A DNA stretch of 64,000 nt from Gongronella butleri (GCA_025201375.1 JAIWZP010000049.1:1-64000), one strand, 5' to 3'. Positions 32,437 to 44,984 are shown, numbered from the stretch's first letter. Made by a program: numbers and translations. The notes: generated from the letters alone by a model not told the origin.

Positions 32437-34375
32437 ATGACTTTGACAAGCCCTTCTTTTAAATTCTTCGCGTATTTGCCGTTTGCGAGCAAGCAACACC
32501 ATGGCCAGGGCCGCCATGGTGCCGCGGCGGAGGGTCAATCGGCACGCGCCAATGGACGCAGCAATGGCAATCATACCCATGGTCGTCGCTCCAGCAGCAG
32601 CAGCAGTAATGGGCCAAAATCATCCGACCCTCATACCAAGCCTGCGTGCATTGCCATTGTGATTGGCAAGGATGGTATACCCGTGGCCAAATGCATCACA
32701 CCTGCCGTTAGAAAAAGACCTGAAGGGGTCACAGATCATGTCAAGAAGCAGCGCCGCCTCTCCACCCTCTTACTGCCTGCAAAATTCCGAACCCGTGTGC
32801 CAACATCCAAGGTCACCCCTTTCCATAGTAAGCAATCCCAAAAAAAAAAAAAATCTCCCACGTGGCGCCTACAAAGTCGTTTCGACCTTTTTGTGTCATT
32901 GTTTATCACGATGGCCAAGGGGAACCGCGCCTCCTCACACATTGCGACCCCCCCTTTTTTTTCTGTGTCGGATCTTTGCCATTATTTTGTGTGTTTTATT
33001 CCTGGGTTTGCTGATCTTTTTTTCCTTTTGATAGATCGATTGCATCAACTGCCATCGGAGCTTCTTATTCAAATCGCGTCGTTCCTCGATCTCGAGAGCA
33101 TGGCGTGCCTCTCGCGGGCATCGCGGCATTGTTATCATCTGTTTGGGCGGCACAGCAATTACCTGTGGCATCAGCTGTATCAGCAGCACCTCGGTTACGT
33201 GGCTCTCAAGCAGGAAATATCATATTATGACGCGTATCGTGACCAGCATCAGCTGGTTCGGCGGTGGCAGTACGGACAGGCAAAGACACATTATTTGACG
33301 GGCCATGATGATAGTGTTTATTGCCTTGTGTGGGTGAACAAGCAGCAAATCATCAGCGGCAGCCGAGATCGGTCCATCAAACTATGGGATGTGGATGCAA
33401 AAAGGTGCCTTGTCACGCGTCACCATCATCAAGGCAGTGTTTTGTGCTTGGCCATGGATCCCCACGGCCAATTCTTCATTTCAGGCAGCTCCGATGCGAC
33501 TTTGATCTATTGGACATTGCCGGACATGGTGCCGCAGATGCGCATGGAGGGCCATCTCAATGGCGTGCTGGATGTGTGCCTCGTCAATCATTTTGTCGTC
33601 AGCTCATCACGCGACACCACTGTCCGCGTCTGGAACAAACAGGGCAGGCAGCTGCACCGCCTGACAGGGCACAATGGCCCCGTCAATGCATTGGAACACG
33701 TCAAAGGGTCGAACCACGTCATCTCCGCATCAGGTGACGCCACTCTCAAGCTGTGGGACGTCCAAAGCGGCCAATGCCTCCGCACATTTGTTGGCCACCA
33801 GCGCGGCCTCGCCTGTGTCCGCTACGACCCGCACACAGATTGTATCATCAGCGGCGGCCAAGATGGAAAAATCAAGGTCTGGGATGTCAAAACCGCCAAT
33901 TGCCTCCAAACAATGACTGGCCATTCGGATCTCATCAGGACCATTGATGCATACAAGGTACAAAAAAAAAAGGAATGAATTGGAAAAAGGAACACATTCG
34001 CTGATGTTTCTTTTTTTTTTTACGCGCTCATTCTTTTGCCCCCCCCTTTTTTTCTTTCTAAGGGCATGGTCGTGAGTGGCAGCTATGACCGTACGCTACG
34101 CGTCTGGAATGAAGAGACAGGCGATTGTCTGCTCAGCTTCCATAGCGGGCACACGAGCTGGATCTTTAATGTCCTGATCAATAATACGAAGATCATCAGG
34201 TAAAAGAAAAAAAAAGAGCCAAGCATATTGCCATTTTAGTCACAAAGAAGGGGGTGGGCCTGGAATCTTTTTTTTTTTTGCTGATGACATCATCCTTTTT
34301 TTTTCTTGCAGTGCTGGTCAGGACAAGAAGATCATGATTTTAGATTTCGGGCATGGGCTGTCCACATTGCTGTGA
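32437..34375 (+). CDS. F-box/WD40-repeat protein (SCF substrate receptor type)
   Basis: Exons 32437-32827, 33035-33957, 34063-34199 and 34312-34375, in phase, give 504 aa. Residues 1-130 are Ser/Gly/Asn-rich and basic. An F-box follows (DRLHQLPSELLIQIASFLD, then MACLSRASRHCYHLF), then about seven WD40 repeats with GH...WD spacing: LTGHDDSVYCL, ISGSRDRSIKLWDV, GHLNGVLDVCL, LTGHNGPVNAL, SASGDATLKLWDV, FVGHQRGLACV, SGGQDGKIKVWDV, SGSYDRTLRVWNE and a C-terminal SAGQDKKIMIL closing blade. Such proteins bind Skp1 through the F-box and present phosphorylated targets to the SCF ubiquitin ligase (family knowledge). It resembles the Fbw7/Met30/Pop class but the ortholog is not clear. The first exon start is the first in-frame ATG; a shorter N-terminus is possible. 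Confidence 0.88.
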
Positions 34376-34717
34376 ACGTCGACTTTTTGCCCCCTGTCAT
34401 CTACATTATACATTAAAATCTTGAAAAATGCAGTTGAATGGGATGGTGACGCAAGGGATGGCTGCATTTTTTTTTTTTTTTTTTTTTTGCGCTTTTTTGT
34501 GTGAGAGAAAAAAAAGCCCGCTTGTGTCACCTGCATTGGGGGCCGCGGCGGCAATGGAGCATCAATGGCACCGCTTGCTGCTCGTTCTTTTTTTGTTTCT
34601 CCTTGTTTTTTCCTTTCTCAACCTTTTGTTTTTCTTCTGACCCACACTCTTTCTTCTTCTTTTTCTTCCTTGTCTTTTCTTTTTCCTTTTTTCATATTCA
34701 TATCCCTTTTACACACC

Positions 34718-36003
34718 ATGCAGCTAAAGAAATTTCTTTTGAGCGCGTTGCTCTTTGGCCTTGGTAAGTCATTGTTGCGAAAAGGGCGGATTTTGCCGGG
34801 TTTTATTTGCTTATCTCGGCCGTTTTGTCTTGGCAAAAACATGAAACAGTGTCGACGACGCTCGCGGCCCCCTTGCAGGACGTCTCGGTGACATCGGTCG
34901 ACCTTGCCGAGGAGAGCATCAACAACAAGGGCGACGAACATCTTTACGTGACGGTTACCCGTGTGGACGACCTCGTCGATGACGATGGCGCGGTTCTTGC
35001 CGAGCGGGTCATGGCGGTGCGCGTGACCTTTGACGTCGAGAACAATCAGGTAAAAAGGAAAAAAAAAAAAAAAAAGCCCAGCACAGCCCCCCCCCCTCGT
35101 CTCCTTTTTTTTTTTGTTTTGATGAAGGAGGCCGGGCCAATCCTGCGTGCCAATGGCTCAAAGGAGGGCCCATCCATACCTCCTTTGGCGCTTTTTTTTT
35201 TTTGCATGGTTGCCTTTTTTAATCTCATTTTGTTGGTATTTCTCGTGCTAAAATAGCTGCGCTGCAATGGCGTGCCCGTGTCGATTGGCGTTTCCAACAT
35301 TGAGGTGCAAGTGCAGATGGCGTCGGATCCATCCAAATTGACCATTGAGTCGGCCGAGGAGCTTGCCGTTCTCGAGGACAGCTTTGATGTTGGTTTGGCC
35401 ACAGTCGAGGTGACGGCGACCTTGATGGATGAGATGGTGACCGAGGAGGGCGTCACTTTCCGCCGCATTGCCGTTGAGGAAAAAATCACCGAGATCAACC
35501 ATGAGAAGGTGGTGCAGACCCAAGCCGGTCAGCAGATTCTGGACATCTTTGAGACGGGCGCTTTGAACAAGTGGACGGTTGACCCCTTGACAGGCTTCAT
35601 GTACCCTGAGGAACAGCAACTCACCGGACAGGCCGAACAACAACAACAGCAACAACAGCGCGTCGACGCCTCGGCCGATGAGCAGCCGCTTTTCAATGGC
35701 GTCGTCTCGTCCAATGGCTGCGCAGACTTGTTTGCCCCTGTTGTCCAATGGTGGAACGACCAATCCAGCCTTGTGCGTGGCGCCATCTCCGGTGCTTTTT
35801 GCGCTCTCTTCTTCGGCATTGCCCTCTTTGTTCGCCACCTCATCGTGTCCGCCAATGCTGCCTATGACATGCTCCCCACCACAAACGACCAATTGCACGA
35901 AATCATCTATGAAAAGGATGACGAAATCACCTTGGCCCCCCCAGCCTACGAAGACCAAGACGCAGACGACATTGTCGACGAAAAGCAACCCATGCTGCAT
36001 TAA
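34718..36003 (+). CDS. Type I membrane protein with cytosolic PPxY tail, unknown function
   Basis: Exons 34718-34763, 34850-35049 and 35257-36003 give 330 aa. The N-terminus MQLKKFLLSALLFGLVSTTLA is a signal peptide with a likely cleavage after an Ala-x-Ala-like site. The outer part is beta-rich and acidic (SVTSVDLAEESINNKGDEHL, VTRVDDLVDDDGAVLAERV), with one poly-Gln run (EQQQQQQQR). One membrane helix near residues 273-298 (GAISGAFCALFFGIALFVRH) precedes a 45-residue acidic tail with LAPPAYEDQD. The PPxY fits binding by WW domains of Nedd4/Rsp5 ubiquitin ligases, suggesting ubiquitin-driven sorting, as for fungal Rsp5 adaptors; this is inference. I recognise no known family for the outer domain. 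Confidence 0.8.
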
Positions 36004-36273
36004 AAACAAAAAAAAAAATAGTCCATTTCTTCTTCATCCCATCTCTATCCTTCCCCCCCCCCACCCTCATGATGTTGCAACCCCCATTGCCACCTCACCC
36101 CTCTCCCCGATATCATTGCCCAGTAAATAAGAATACCTTTCGTCTTTTTTTTTTTATTTTTTTTGGCTCAAAACAAGGCCAATCGCAATTTTTAATCATC
36201 ATATTTGGAAGGACAAGAACAAAAAGGAGGTGGGAACGCGGGGGTATCATGGTGCATGAGTATGATGCCATCA

Positions 36274-36585
36274 TCAGTGATGACCAGGCTTGCCATTTGG
36301 TTGCTGTGAATGCTTTTTGCGCAGCAATTGAAGCTGATGTTGGAGTTGCAGGCTGATTTTCTTGAAAATATCGTTGGAATGGCTAAATGACGGCGGTGAC
36401 GAGGCCGCGGACGAGCTCTCCTCGTCATTAGACGCCATGTCCACGTGTGGTGGGTGTTCATTGGCTTTAAAATTCGTATCGATGCGCTTCAAACCAAGGT
36501 TCTTGGCATCGACCAAGGTGGTCTCGGACCCAGAGCCAGAATGGCATATTGAGCGGCAGGTAAAGTGTTCTTTGAATCGTGACAT
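36274..36585 (-). CDS. Small Ser/Gln-rich protein, hypothetical
   Basis: A single open frame of 103 aa starting MSRFKEHFTCRSICHSGSGS and ending LQHQLQLLRKKH...NGKPGHH. It contains an acidic Ser run (MASNDEESSSAASS) and a Gln/Leu helix-like end. It lies between the tail of the membrane-protein gene and the tail of urease. A plus-strand frame over the same stretch is also open, so the strand is not certain. No family recognised. Confidence 0.4.
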   Translation of the reverse strand: MSRFKEHFTCRSICHSGSGSETTLVDAKNLGLKRIDTNFKANEHPPHVDMASNDEESSSAASSPPSFSHSNDIFKKISLQLQHQLQLLRKKHSQQPNGKPGHH

Positions 36586-36950
36586 TACAATTGTTGGAAA
36601 AGAGGATGGATGGAAAAATAAGGGGAAAAAGAAGAAAACGTCGCAGAAGTTTAAATCTTCTGGCATGGATGAATCTCATCAAATGGGAAGACGGCGGAAG
36701 AATCTCCCCACCGACATCACGCATTAAATTGTTTCCTCGGTGCGCCGCAGCCATTGATTGGCTTTTGCAGAATTCCCAAACAACCGCAGACAGTGGGGCA
36801 ATAAAAATAATGAGCGGGGGTCAGGCCATTTTTTTCTTTCGAGTTTTAGCTTTTTTGATGGTCAAAATGGTGTTGTCTTTATGATATTTCATGCTATTTT
36901 GGAGAATTGAGACGCGTGGTCTTTTGGCTTTCAACAAGAGACGCCTTGTT

Positions 36951-39900
36951 TTAAAATAGGTATACGGTTTGGGTGAGAGGCAAGGTGTCGATGGGATCGC
37001 AAGTGCATTCCTCGCCATCGGCCGTGACCTTGTACGATTCCGGGTCGACGCGGATCTGTGGCATGGCATTGTTCAAATGCATGTTCTTCTTGCCAATATC
37101 GCGGCAGTGCTTGACGGCCTCGACGCGCTTCTTTAGGCCATACTTGTCGATGGTCTTTGTCGCAATGGACAATTGCGATACAAATGCAATGCTTGTCATG
37201 CCGACCGACGATGGCGACGCTGCGTACATGGGACGCATCACCACGGGCTGCGTCGTCGGGATCGACGCGTTCGCGTCGCCCATCATGCCGTAAACAATCA
37301 TGCCGCCTTTGATCACAAGCTGCGGCTTGGTGCCAAAGAATGCCGGCTCAAAGCACGTCAAATCGGCCATCTTGCCAACCTCAATGGAGCCCACGACATG
37401 GCTGATGCCGTGCGCAATTGCCCTATAAAATAAAAACAAAAAAAGTATTGAGAAAATGGGCTCTTGTTGCAATTTTTTTTCTCTTTTTTTTTTGGCGACT
37501 TACACGTTGATGGTGTACTTTGCAACGTAGCGGCGAATACGATAATTGTCACCACCCATTTCATCCTCTGGAAGCGGGCCGCGCTGGAGCTTCATTTTGC
37601 TTGCCGTCTTCCATGTGCGCAGCACGACCTCGCCAATGCGGCCCATGGCTTGGGAATCAGAACTGATGATGCTGATGGCGCCAATGTCATGCAACACGTC
37701 CTCGGCGGCAATGGTTTCGGCGCGAATGCGGCTCTCTGCAAAGGCCACATCCTCGGGGATCTGTTTGGACAAATGGTGGCACACCATCAACATATCGACG
37801 TGCTCGTCCAGCGTGTTGGCTGTGAAAGGACGTGTCGGGTTCGTCGACGATGGAATCACATTGGGCTCACTGCAAACTTGGATGACTACAAATAGAAAAA
37901 AAATAAGAAAAACGAAAAAATGCGTGAGTGCCACGAAAATCGCGCGAATTGACGCGTCCAAAGCGCCAATTGGGCATCAAGGCGTATCAGGGCGCATCAA
38001 GGCGCATCAAGATGCACGATAGACGCGTCCAAGATGCGTCAAAATACGCGATTTGTTGGATTTTCACTCAAAAGCAAACTAATAATAATAATAATAATAA
38101 AGGTCTTACTATCAGGTGCGTGGCCGCCACCGGCGCCCTCGCTGTGGTACGTGTGGATGGTGCGGCCCTTGAAAGAGGCAATAGTGGACTCGACAAAGCC
38201 AGCCTCATTGAGTGTGTCTGTGTGAATGTTGCATTGGACGTCTTGCTCGTCGCACACGGTCAAACAGGCGTCAATGGCGCTGGGCGTGGTGCCCCAGTCC
38301 TCATGCAGCTTCATGCCAACGCAGCCGGCGCGGATGTGCTCCTCAATCTCGTGTTTGCTCGAACAATTGCCTTTTCCGGTGAAACCAAAGTTCATGGGCA
38401 TATCATCTGTGGCCTTGAGCATGAATTCGATGTGGTGCGCGCCTGGTGTGCATGTTGTAGCGTTTGTGCCGGTGTTGGGGCCAGTGCCGCCGCCAATGAT
38501 GGTGGTTATGCCGCTGGCAAGCGCCTCGGGAATCAATTGTGGGCAAATAAAGTGGACGTGGGCGTCAATGGCGCCGGCCGTGAAGATTTTGCCCTCGCCT
38601 GCAAGCGCCTCGGTGCACGCGCCCACAATCATGCCGGGCGTCACATCGTCCATCACGTCGGGATTGCCTGCCTTGCCAATTCCAGCAATCAGGCCGTTTT
38701 TGATACCAATGTCGGCCTTGTAGATGCCCGTATAGTCGATGATCAAGGCATTTGTAATCACGAGGTCGAGCGCTTCGCCCGCAGGCACATTCGTCGCCTG
38801 CCCCATACCTTCGCGCAACACCTTGCCACCGCCAAATTTGCACTCATCGCCATAATGCGTCAAATCGCGCTCAACACGCGCCCACAAGTCTGTGTTGCCA
38901 AGTCGTACAAGGTCGCCCGTCGTCGGACCAAAGTGGTCAATGTAAGATTCGCGATCCAGCGAAAACGCACCAGGATTCGGCAGCATTGGCGTGCGCGCGT
39001 CGTGCAAAAACCCACGCGCTTCGAGATTCTTCATAATCGCAGGCAATTTGGCAAAATCAAGCACCCCGGACGCCAAATTGTTGCCGCCCGTGATCACTTG
39101 CTTGCCGCCAATCTCCACCAACGTCACCGTCTTAAAGTCGCCAGGCTCAAATCGCACAGCAGACCCTGCAGGGATGTCCAATCGCATGCCATACGACAAG
39201 GCTCGGTTGAATTGAAGCTTGGCATTCACCTCGATAAAGTGGTAATGCGAGCCAACCTGGGCGAAAAGAAAAAAAGGGAAAAAGACGCGTCAAGAACACA
39301 AAAAAAAACGCGACAATTTTTATATTTTGTTTTCTGTTTTTTTGTTTCTTTTTTCTTCTTCTTGTACGCACCTGAATAGGTCGATCGCCTTGGTTGGTGA
39401 CGGTCAAGGCAATGCGCTTGCGTCCAGGGCACAGGGTAATCTTGTCGTCGACTTGAATGCGCTTTCCAAGGGGAATAATGGCACCTGGCGCGGGCTGCGC
39501 GCAATCTTTTGGTTCGATAGGAGGGAATTTATCGTCGGCAGGAATGGGCAAGAAGCTGCCATAGAGAGCAAGTTCTAGGTTGCCATTGTCGCTGCAAAGA
39601 GGGTCATGCACGGTGACCAAATATGTACCGTCGGGAAAAGTGCCTTCCACTTGCACCTCATCAAGTGTATCCCACACGTCAGGCTGCACATGGCGCCGGC
39701 CGAGCATCTGCTTGCCGAGATCCATCAGCTGCGCAACAGAATACACGCCGTCACGCATCAATTCCAACAATTGCGCCGCAATCAGCCCCGTCGCCTCCGT
39801 GTGATTCAGACGCACGCCGCGCGCAAGGCGTCGCTGCGCTAGAGCACCCACTACAAATAAAAAAAAATCTTGTCAGGAACGCGTTTTTTATAATTTTTAT

Positions 39901-40008
39901 TTGGCTTGTGGATCACTCGTGTCCTTGCCGCCTTTTTTTTCTATTTTCTTTTTTTTTTTTACCTTGGTGCAGCAGCAATTTATCCAACTCTCGTGGTATC
40001 AGACGCAT
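36951..40008 (-). CDS. URE1: Urease, single-chain eukaryotic type
   Basis: Exons 40008-39963, 39850-39372, 39256-38110, 37885-37504 and 37422-36951 join in phase to 841 aa, the size of plant/fungal urease. It splits urea into ammonia and carbamate with a nickel centre in the cytosol. Order is gamma-like ([40 protein letters not shown]), beta-like ([18 protein letters not shown]) and alpha-like. Nickel and catalytic residues are intact: [13 protein letters not shown] (HxH), GMKLHEDWG (carbamylated Lys, His), [25 protein letters not shown], flap MVCHHL and SSDSQAMGR (Asp). No accessory ureD/F/G genes are nearby. The intron at 37886-38109 carries many GACGCGTC and GGCGCATCAA repeats. Confidence 0.97.
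37950..38100. repeat. Short repeats inside a urease intron
   Basis: Two GACGCGTCCAA copies (37954, 38023) bracket imperfect GGCGCATCAA units (about 37975-38010). An (AAT)n microsatellite (38081-38100) follows within the same 224-nt intron. Confidence 0.75.
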
Positions 40009-40299
40009 TTAAAAAAAAGGTGGGGTAAAAATGTGAAAGAGAGGGAAAAAGAAAACAAGAGGAGAGCGACGGGGTGGAGAAATGAAAAAAAACCAAGAAG
40101 CAGGGCCAACCTCCTGATATCTCCAAAAAGATAAGCGAATTTGGCATTTCGCTAAATCAGGTGCCTGGTGTGTAACCTCAGCTGCTGATAAAAGCTCAAT
40201 TCGGCACATGCATTGGCCGATAAACAAGAAGGTTATCGCCTTGGTTGCCAAAAAGGTGCTTTTCGGAGGGAAGCTCCTCGGATTGTCGAATTTGGCAAG

Positions 40300-40500
40300 G
40301 ATAGGCCCCGATCAATGGATCGCTACAAAATATACCTCCCCTTTCCCCGCGGCCAGTCGCGCTCACTGGGACGTGTTGCAAGAGAAAAAAAGTGGAAAAA
40401 CGCGCGATCGGTCGAGAATAGAAGCGGCTGATCACATCCCATCTGCAATTGCCCCTGCCTCATCTGCTGGACAACATGCTCCCACGCACCCTTGACCCAT
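40300..40500. repeat. Flanking repeat of the F-box cluster, copy 1
   Basis: Matches 44985-45175 in the same orientation: TTTCCCGCGGCCA, TCACTGGGACGTGT, GGCAAGAG-like, GATCGGTCGAGAATRGAAGC, GGCTGATCACATCC and CATCTGCTGGACA. It lies 400 bp upstream of the intact F-box gene. The rest of 40009-40915 shows no gene. Confidence 0.8.
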
Positions 40501-40915
40501 GGGTCATGCAAGTAAATAAAAAAATAAAAACGTGCCACCTAGGATCGTCCAAAAAAAGAGTGACTCATTTTGCTATTTTAATGGGAACCCGCTCGTGTAC
40601 ACAAGAAAGAAGTGTAGAAATGGCTTTATTTGTATTTATTTACTAGTTTGGTAGTGCGCGATTTTCCTGCTCTATGGACCATCATAGCCCTCGTGAGGAG
40701 AGAGGGCGTGACCCAGTCACTTCTTGGCAGCGCACAAGAAAAACGGAGTTGTTAAAAGGGATGAAAATTGCGCCTTATTGTTGGCAATCCACCTTGGTTT
40801 GGGCATTCCGTTTTGGGTAGTTTTGACAGTCGGGATCTGGAGATTCGTCTCAAAAATACCGCAGGGGCGTTTCACGTTTCATTTTTCTTCACTTTCTTCC
40901 TCGCTTCCTCGCTTC

Positions 40916-42598
40916 ATGCGCGATCTGCCACCCGAGCTTGTCGAACGTGTTATCAAGTATCTGTCAGACAAGGATAGAGGTTATTTGCTATGCCACGCGC
41001 CCAACAGGCAGTGGTTTTACGCCGTGGTGACCTTGGAATATCGCTCATTCACTTTCAAAGACGGAAAAGAGGTGCTTTGGCTTCACGACCTGCTCCATAT
41101 CAATGAGCTCAAGCGCAAGCGCTCGGAATTGGACGACTCGTCCGCTTCGCCAATATATAAAAGTTTTAAATACGCGACATTTATTCGAAATCTCGATTTT
41201 TCGCTCGCCTGGAAGTCTATTACGCGCTACGCAACGCTGGAGGGCCCGATCACGCGCCTTGTGATGAAATGTACGCATCTGCGCAGCCTCGACCTGTACC
41301 AGCGCTTCGATGTGACCAACAGCGATTTAAAATCCATCCTCGAGCACTGTCCGCAGCTCGAGCGTCTCTCCCTCGTCGGATGCACGGAATTGAATACTAC
41401 ATTTCTGTTTTCTTGGACTGGCGGCAGAAAAAAATCACTTGTGCCTGTGGCACGCTCACTACGATACCTAAATGTCGATCGCATTCCCATGTTTTTCATG
41501 ACGGTGCCGGCCATCCGTCGGAAACATCCTCCATTGCTGCTTCCAGCCCTTGAATCACTTGTTCTCGGCCACAGGTCGGACATGGGCGTCGACGAGATTG
41601 CCATGGCAGCCCGCTTTTTTAAACAATGTCCGAATCTCGTCAGTTTGAAAGGCTACAATACGGATGGACGATTCATCGCGGACATTCTCTTGACAGCCAA
41701 AAAAATCACCTCTGTGGTGCTCTTTGGCGTGCTCAATAATCAGCTTGAGACGATGGAAGCGCTCGCTCACGTGGGTCCATTGAGGCAATTTGAATTCCGG
41801 GGCACTCGTCATTTTGACGGCGATTTTGGATCGGAGAATGCCGATGATTTCAGCGCGTTTGTCGACCGTCCCAGGGATATCAACAAGCACAACATTGGCG
41901 CACTGTTTTCTAAATTGCAGTTCCAGTGCCCGACGCGCGTGGAAGCGCTTTTTCCGGTCAACATTGTACACGCACTGCAACGGCGCAATGCCCTTGGCCC
42001 ATGGCTCACGAGTTTCCGCACGGCGTGTACATTGAGCAATGCCGACCTCCAAACACTTGCCACGCAATGCCCCCAGATGATTGAATTCCATCTCCATTAC
42101 AAAGCCAAAAATCCAGTTCCCAGCGCGCTCTTTGACACGCTAGAAGCATGGAAATCGACACTCACTCATCTCACGCTCACACACATCGAGAAGACAAGCT
42201 GGATCCTGGCACAATTCGAACAACGACCGCAATTGAGCCGAAATATCGTCTTCTTCAATGATCCGACCCTTGTTGCAGATATCAATACAATTCCTCAGGT
42301 TCACCGCGCCTTCCCCGCGCTCCAGTACCTCGGCGTTGCCCATTTGAGCATGCTAGACTGGCGCGATTATTCGGAGCGGATAGATCAAGTCGATCTCGTT
42401 GGCGAGTGGCACACATTCTTTGCCGCTCTCAAGACCCTCGGTTTGCGCGGCTTCTACAGCGGTGATTTAGCACGACTAGAGGGCAATCCTGCGGATTGGG
42501 ATATACCCGGCAATGACATTGACCGCCGTGAATACCAAGACATTGAAGATCATCTAATTACACCATTTCGCGATTATTTCTACAAAACTAAAGAGTAA
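40916..42598 (+). CDS. F-box/LRR-type protein, intact copy
   Basis: A single exon of 560 aa. The F-box is at the very N-terminus (MRDLPPELVERVIKYLSDKD, then LLCHAPNRQWFYAVVTLEYR). Irregular leucine-rich repeats follow: CTHLRSLDLYQRFDVTNSDL, HCPQLERLSLVGCTELN, CPNLVSLKGYNTD and CPQMIEFHLHY. Such proteins usually link Skp1 of SCF ligases to a substrate. It is intronless, unlike almost all its neighbours, which suggests a lineage-expanded family, perhaps spread by retroposition or rapid duplication. The start was chosen because an F-box begins there; the open frame continues upstream without homology. About 40 percent identical by eye to the copy at 43234-44961. Confidence 0.85.
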   Translation: MRDLPPELVERVIKYLSDKDRGYLLCHAPNRQWFYAVVTLEYRSFTFKDGKEVLWLHDLLHINELKRKRSELDDSSASPIYKSFKYATFIRNLDFSLAWKSITRYATLEGPITRLVMKCTHLRSLDLYQRFDVTNSDLKSILEHCPQLERLSLVGCTELNTTFLFSWTGGRKKSLVPVARSLRYLNVDRIPMFFMTVPAIRRKHPPLLLPALESLVLGHRSDMGVDEIAMAARFFKQCPNLVSLKGYNTDGRFIADILLTAKKITSVVLFGVLNNQLETMEALAHVGPLRQFEFRGTRHFDGDFGSENADDFSAFVDRPRDINKHNIGALFSKLQFQCPTRVEALFPVNIVHALQRRNALGPWLTSFRTACTLSNADLQTLATQCPQMIEFHLHYKAKNPVPSALFDTLEAWKSTLTHLTLTHIEKTSWILAQFEQRPQLSRNIVFFNDPTLVADINTIPQVHRAFPALQYLGVAHLSMLDWRDYSERIDQVDLVGEWHTFFAALKTLGLRGFYSGDLARLEGNPADWDIPGNDIDRREYQDIEDHLITPFRDYFYKTKE

Positions 42599-43233
42599 AC
42601 ACCCATTTTTTACGTGTTCACGTGTGCAAATCATGATTGGTGCGCGCCATTGGGTCTCCCCTTGTTTTAAACGCGTCATCCGCGTCAATTGGTCCTTTTT
42701 CTACGAAAAAGAACGGGTTCACGCCTTTACACACCATTTTTAACTCACTTTCTCGCGTACAGATTCTTTCAGCAGCTCTCAGTTGGAGTGAAAATTGTGA
42801 AGCGTAAAAAAAAAATCAGCAGGATTTTTGCAGAATTTTGGTAGAAAATGGGGCAAAACGCGACTTTTAATAGCCATGTTTGTGAGATTGTCTCTCAAAA
42901 CACAGACCTTGTACGTACTTTCTCGACTCACTCATTTATTGGAGGGCCATGTCAAGGCACCATGAACAGTATTACGCCCGAATAAACTCCAAAGCACGGT
43001 TTTGTAGTACTTTTTTTACATATTCCCGATTGATTTTTGCTGTTAAAACATTTTCAACCTTGGGCGAAAGATTTCAATAACCTTGAGGAACAACGGGTTC
43101 AAATCGGAGACAGATCGGATCAGAGAAATTGCCAACAATCCCGAAATTGGTGCCTGGCGCGGCAACCCCCTTTTGTGTATTTGAGTTGTCAGGAGACAAA
43201 ACCCGTGCTCCTTTCTCTTTACTATTTTTTTTT
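42599..43233. other. Spacer between F-box copies
   Basis: No ORF or RNA gene supported. AT-rich, with one GCGTCA/CGCGTC-rich patch near 42670. Confidence 0.5.
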
Positions 43234-44961
43234 ATGGCCGATCTACCTTTTGAGCTTGTTGAAAAGATCGTCTGCTGCCTCTCAGAGAAGGAAAGACAGC
43301 ATTTGTTGCACAACGCGCCCAATTGGCAGTAGTTTGTCACCGTCGTGGCAGTGCACTACCGCTCACTCACGTTTTTAAACGAAAAACACGCCCTTTGGCT
43401 CCACGACCTGCTCAACAGCCACAAGCGTAAGCGCCCATTCTTCGACAAGGCGTCTAAAAAGTCCCTGCGCCGTTATTTCAAACTTGCCCGCTACATCAAA
43501 AAGCTCGATTTCTCGAGGGCTACGAACCTGGACACCGGACATGTGACGCGCATCGTGGATAAATGCAATCAGCTGCGGAGCATTGACCTGGACGACTGCG
43601 TCAATATCTCAAACCGCGACGTTTCAGGCATTTTACGGTGCTGCCCACAGCTCGAGAGCCTTTCTCTCGCCAGATGTACGCGCCTGACGGCCGGCCTCTT
43701 TTTCCACCAACACCGAGATGGCGTGCCAATTGCAGCATCGCTGTACGCGCTGAATCTGGGAAATAATCCTGATTTTTTTACCAGCATCGAGCAGGCGATT
43801 ATCCGGCAGCTGCCCCGCCCTGACTCTTTAATGCTCCCATCGCTCAAGTCTTTTGTTCTTGGCCATATGCGCTCAATCTCAGACGAAGATATCGCAGAGG
43901 CGTCCTTGTTTTTCCAAGAATGCCCGGCTCTCACGACTTTGACATGTTTCAATACCAATCCACCTTTTATCGAGGACATATTGTCGCTCTGCAAAGACAT
44001 CTCGTCGTTGACCTTTGTTGGCGCCACACGTATAACGCGGGGCTTACTGGAGGAACTTGCCACTGTACGCCCCCTCATCCATCTCGACATAAGGATGTTT
44101 TGCGACTTTGAGTGTGTTGATCATCGGTCCTCCAAGGAATTGCACCACGTCGGCTACTTTGATGCGCTTGATACGCTTGAGTACGCAATTGATGATGACT
44201 CTACGAAGGAGAAGGAGAACATCGGCGGGGTCTTTGCTGACGTGCAGCTTCATCAGCCGACCTGCGTGAGCGTGCTTTTGCCCATCAACATGGTAAATGC
44301 GCTGCAGCAACGCCAAGCCCTTGGCCCGTGGCTCACATGCTTCCGAACGTCGACTGCTTTGACTGAAATCGACCTCCAAACACTCTCCGAGCATTGCCCC
44401 TCTATGATCGACTTTCATGTTAGCTACAACCACCGTGACCGCGCGCCTGACGCGATTTTAGATGCCCTGGACGCGTGGAAAAACACATTGACGCATCTCT
44501 CGCTCGACCACTGCAGGGGCCAGGACTGGCTGTTGAGAAATTTCGAAAGTCGGCCGCAATTGAGCCGCAATCTTGTCTTTTACAGCGATGAAGTCCTTGA
44601 ACTCGATATCGAGACCCTGGAACGTGTCAAGCGTGTGCTACCTTCCCTTCAGTACCTTGGTTTTGGTTTCATCCGTGTCCTTTCCGAATTGGAAGAGGCT
44701 GGCGAGGACGAGCACATGTACGCGGAATTTGGGGAACCCGGATTCGACTACGAAAACGATTGGTACGTCTTTGTGGATGCCGTGCATGCCATGAATCTCC
44801 GAGGATTCTACAGCCATAGGCTCTTGGATACGTTTTATTCGACCGATTTACCTCAATGGGAGATCCACAGGAATATTATGGACGGTGGCACCGTTGATGC
44901 TTTCAATGACTTGGTGTATGCATTTATCAGCTATTTTTATGGTGACAATTACAAGTATTAA
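43234..44961 (+). pseudogene. F-box/LRR-type copy 2 with an in-frame stop after the F-box
   Basis: Reads MADLPFELVEKIVCCLSEKE to HNAPNWQ, then TAG at 43330-43332 where the intact copy has Trp (APNRQW), then continues open for 543 codons to a normal stop. The LRR part is undamaged (CNQLRSIDLDDCVNISNRDV, CCPQLESLSLARCTRL, FRTSTALTEIDLQTLSEHCP) and ends YGDNYKY. The stop splits the F-box from the LRRs. Either the allele is dead, the stop is read through, or translation of the LRR part starts downstream. The undamaged LRR frame suggests a recent mutation or residual use. Confidence 0.75.
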
Positions 44962-44984
44962 TCTCTCTTTTTTTTTAATAAACA

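Noticed and set aside
43037..43378. Plus-strand frame overlapping the F-box copy 2 start
   Set aside because: It is out of frame with the F-box and shows no homology to the intact copy.
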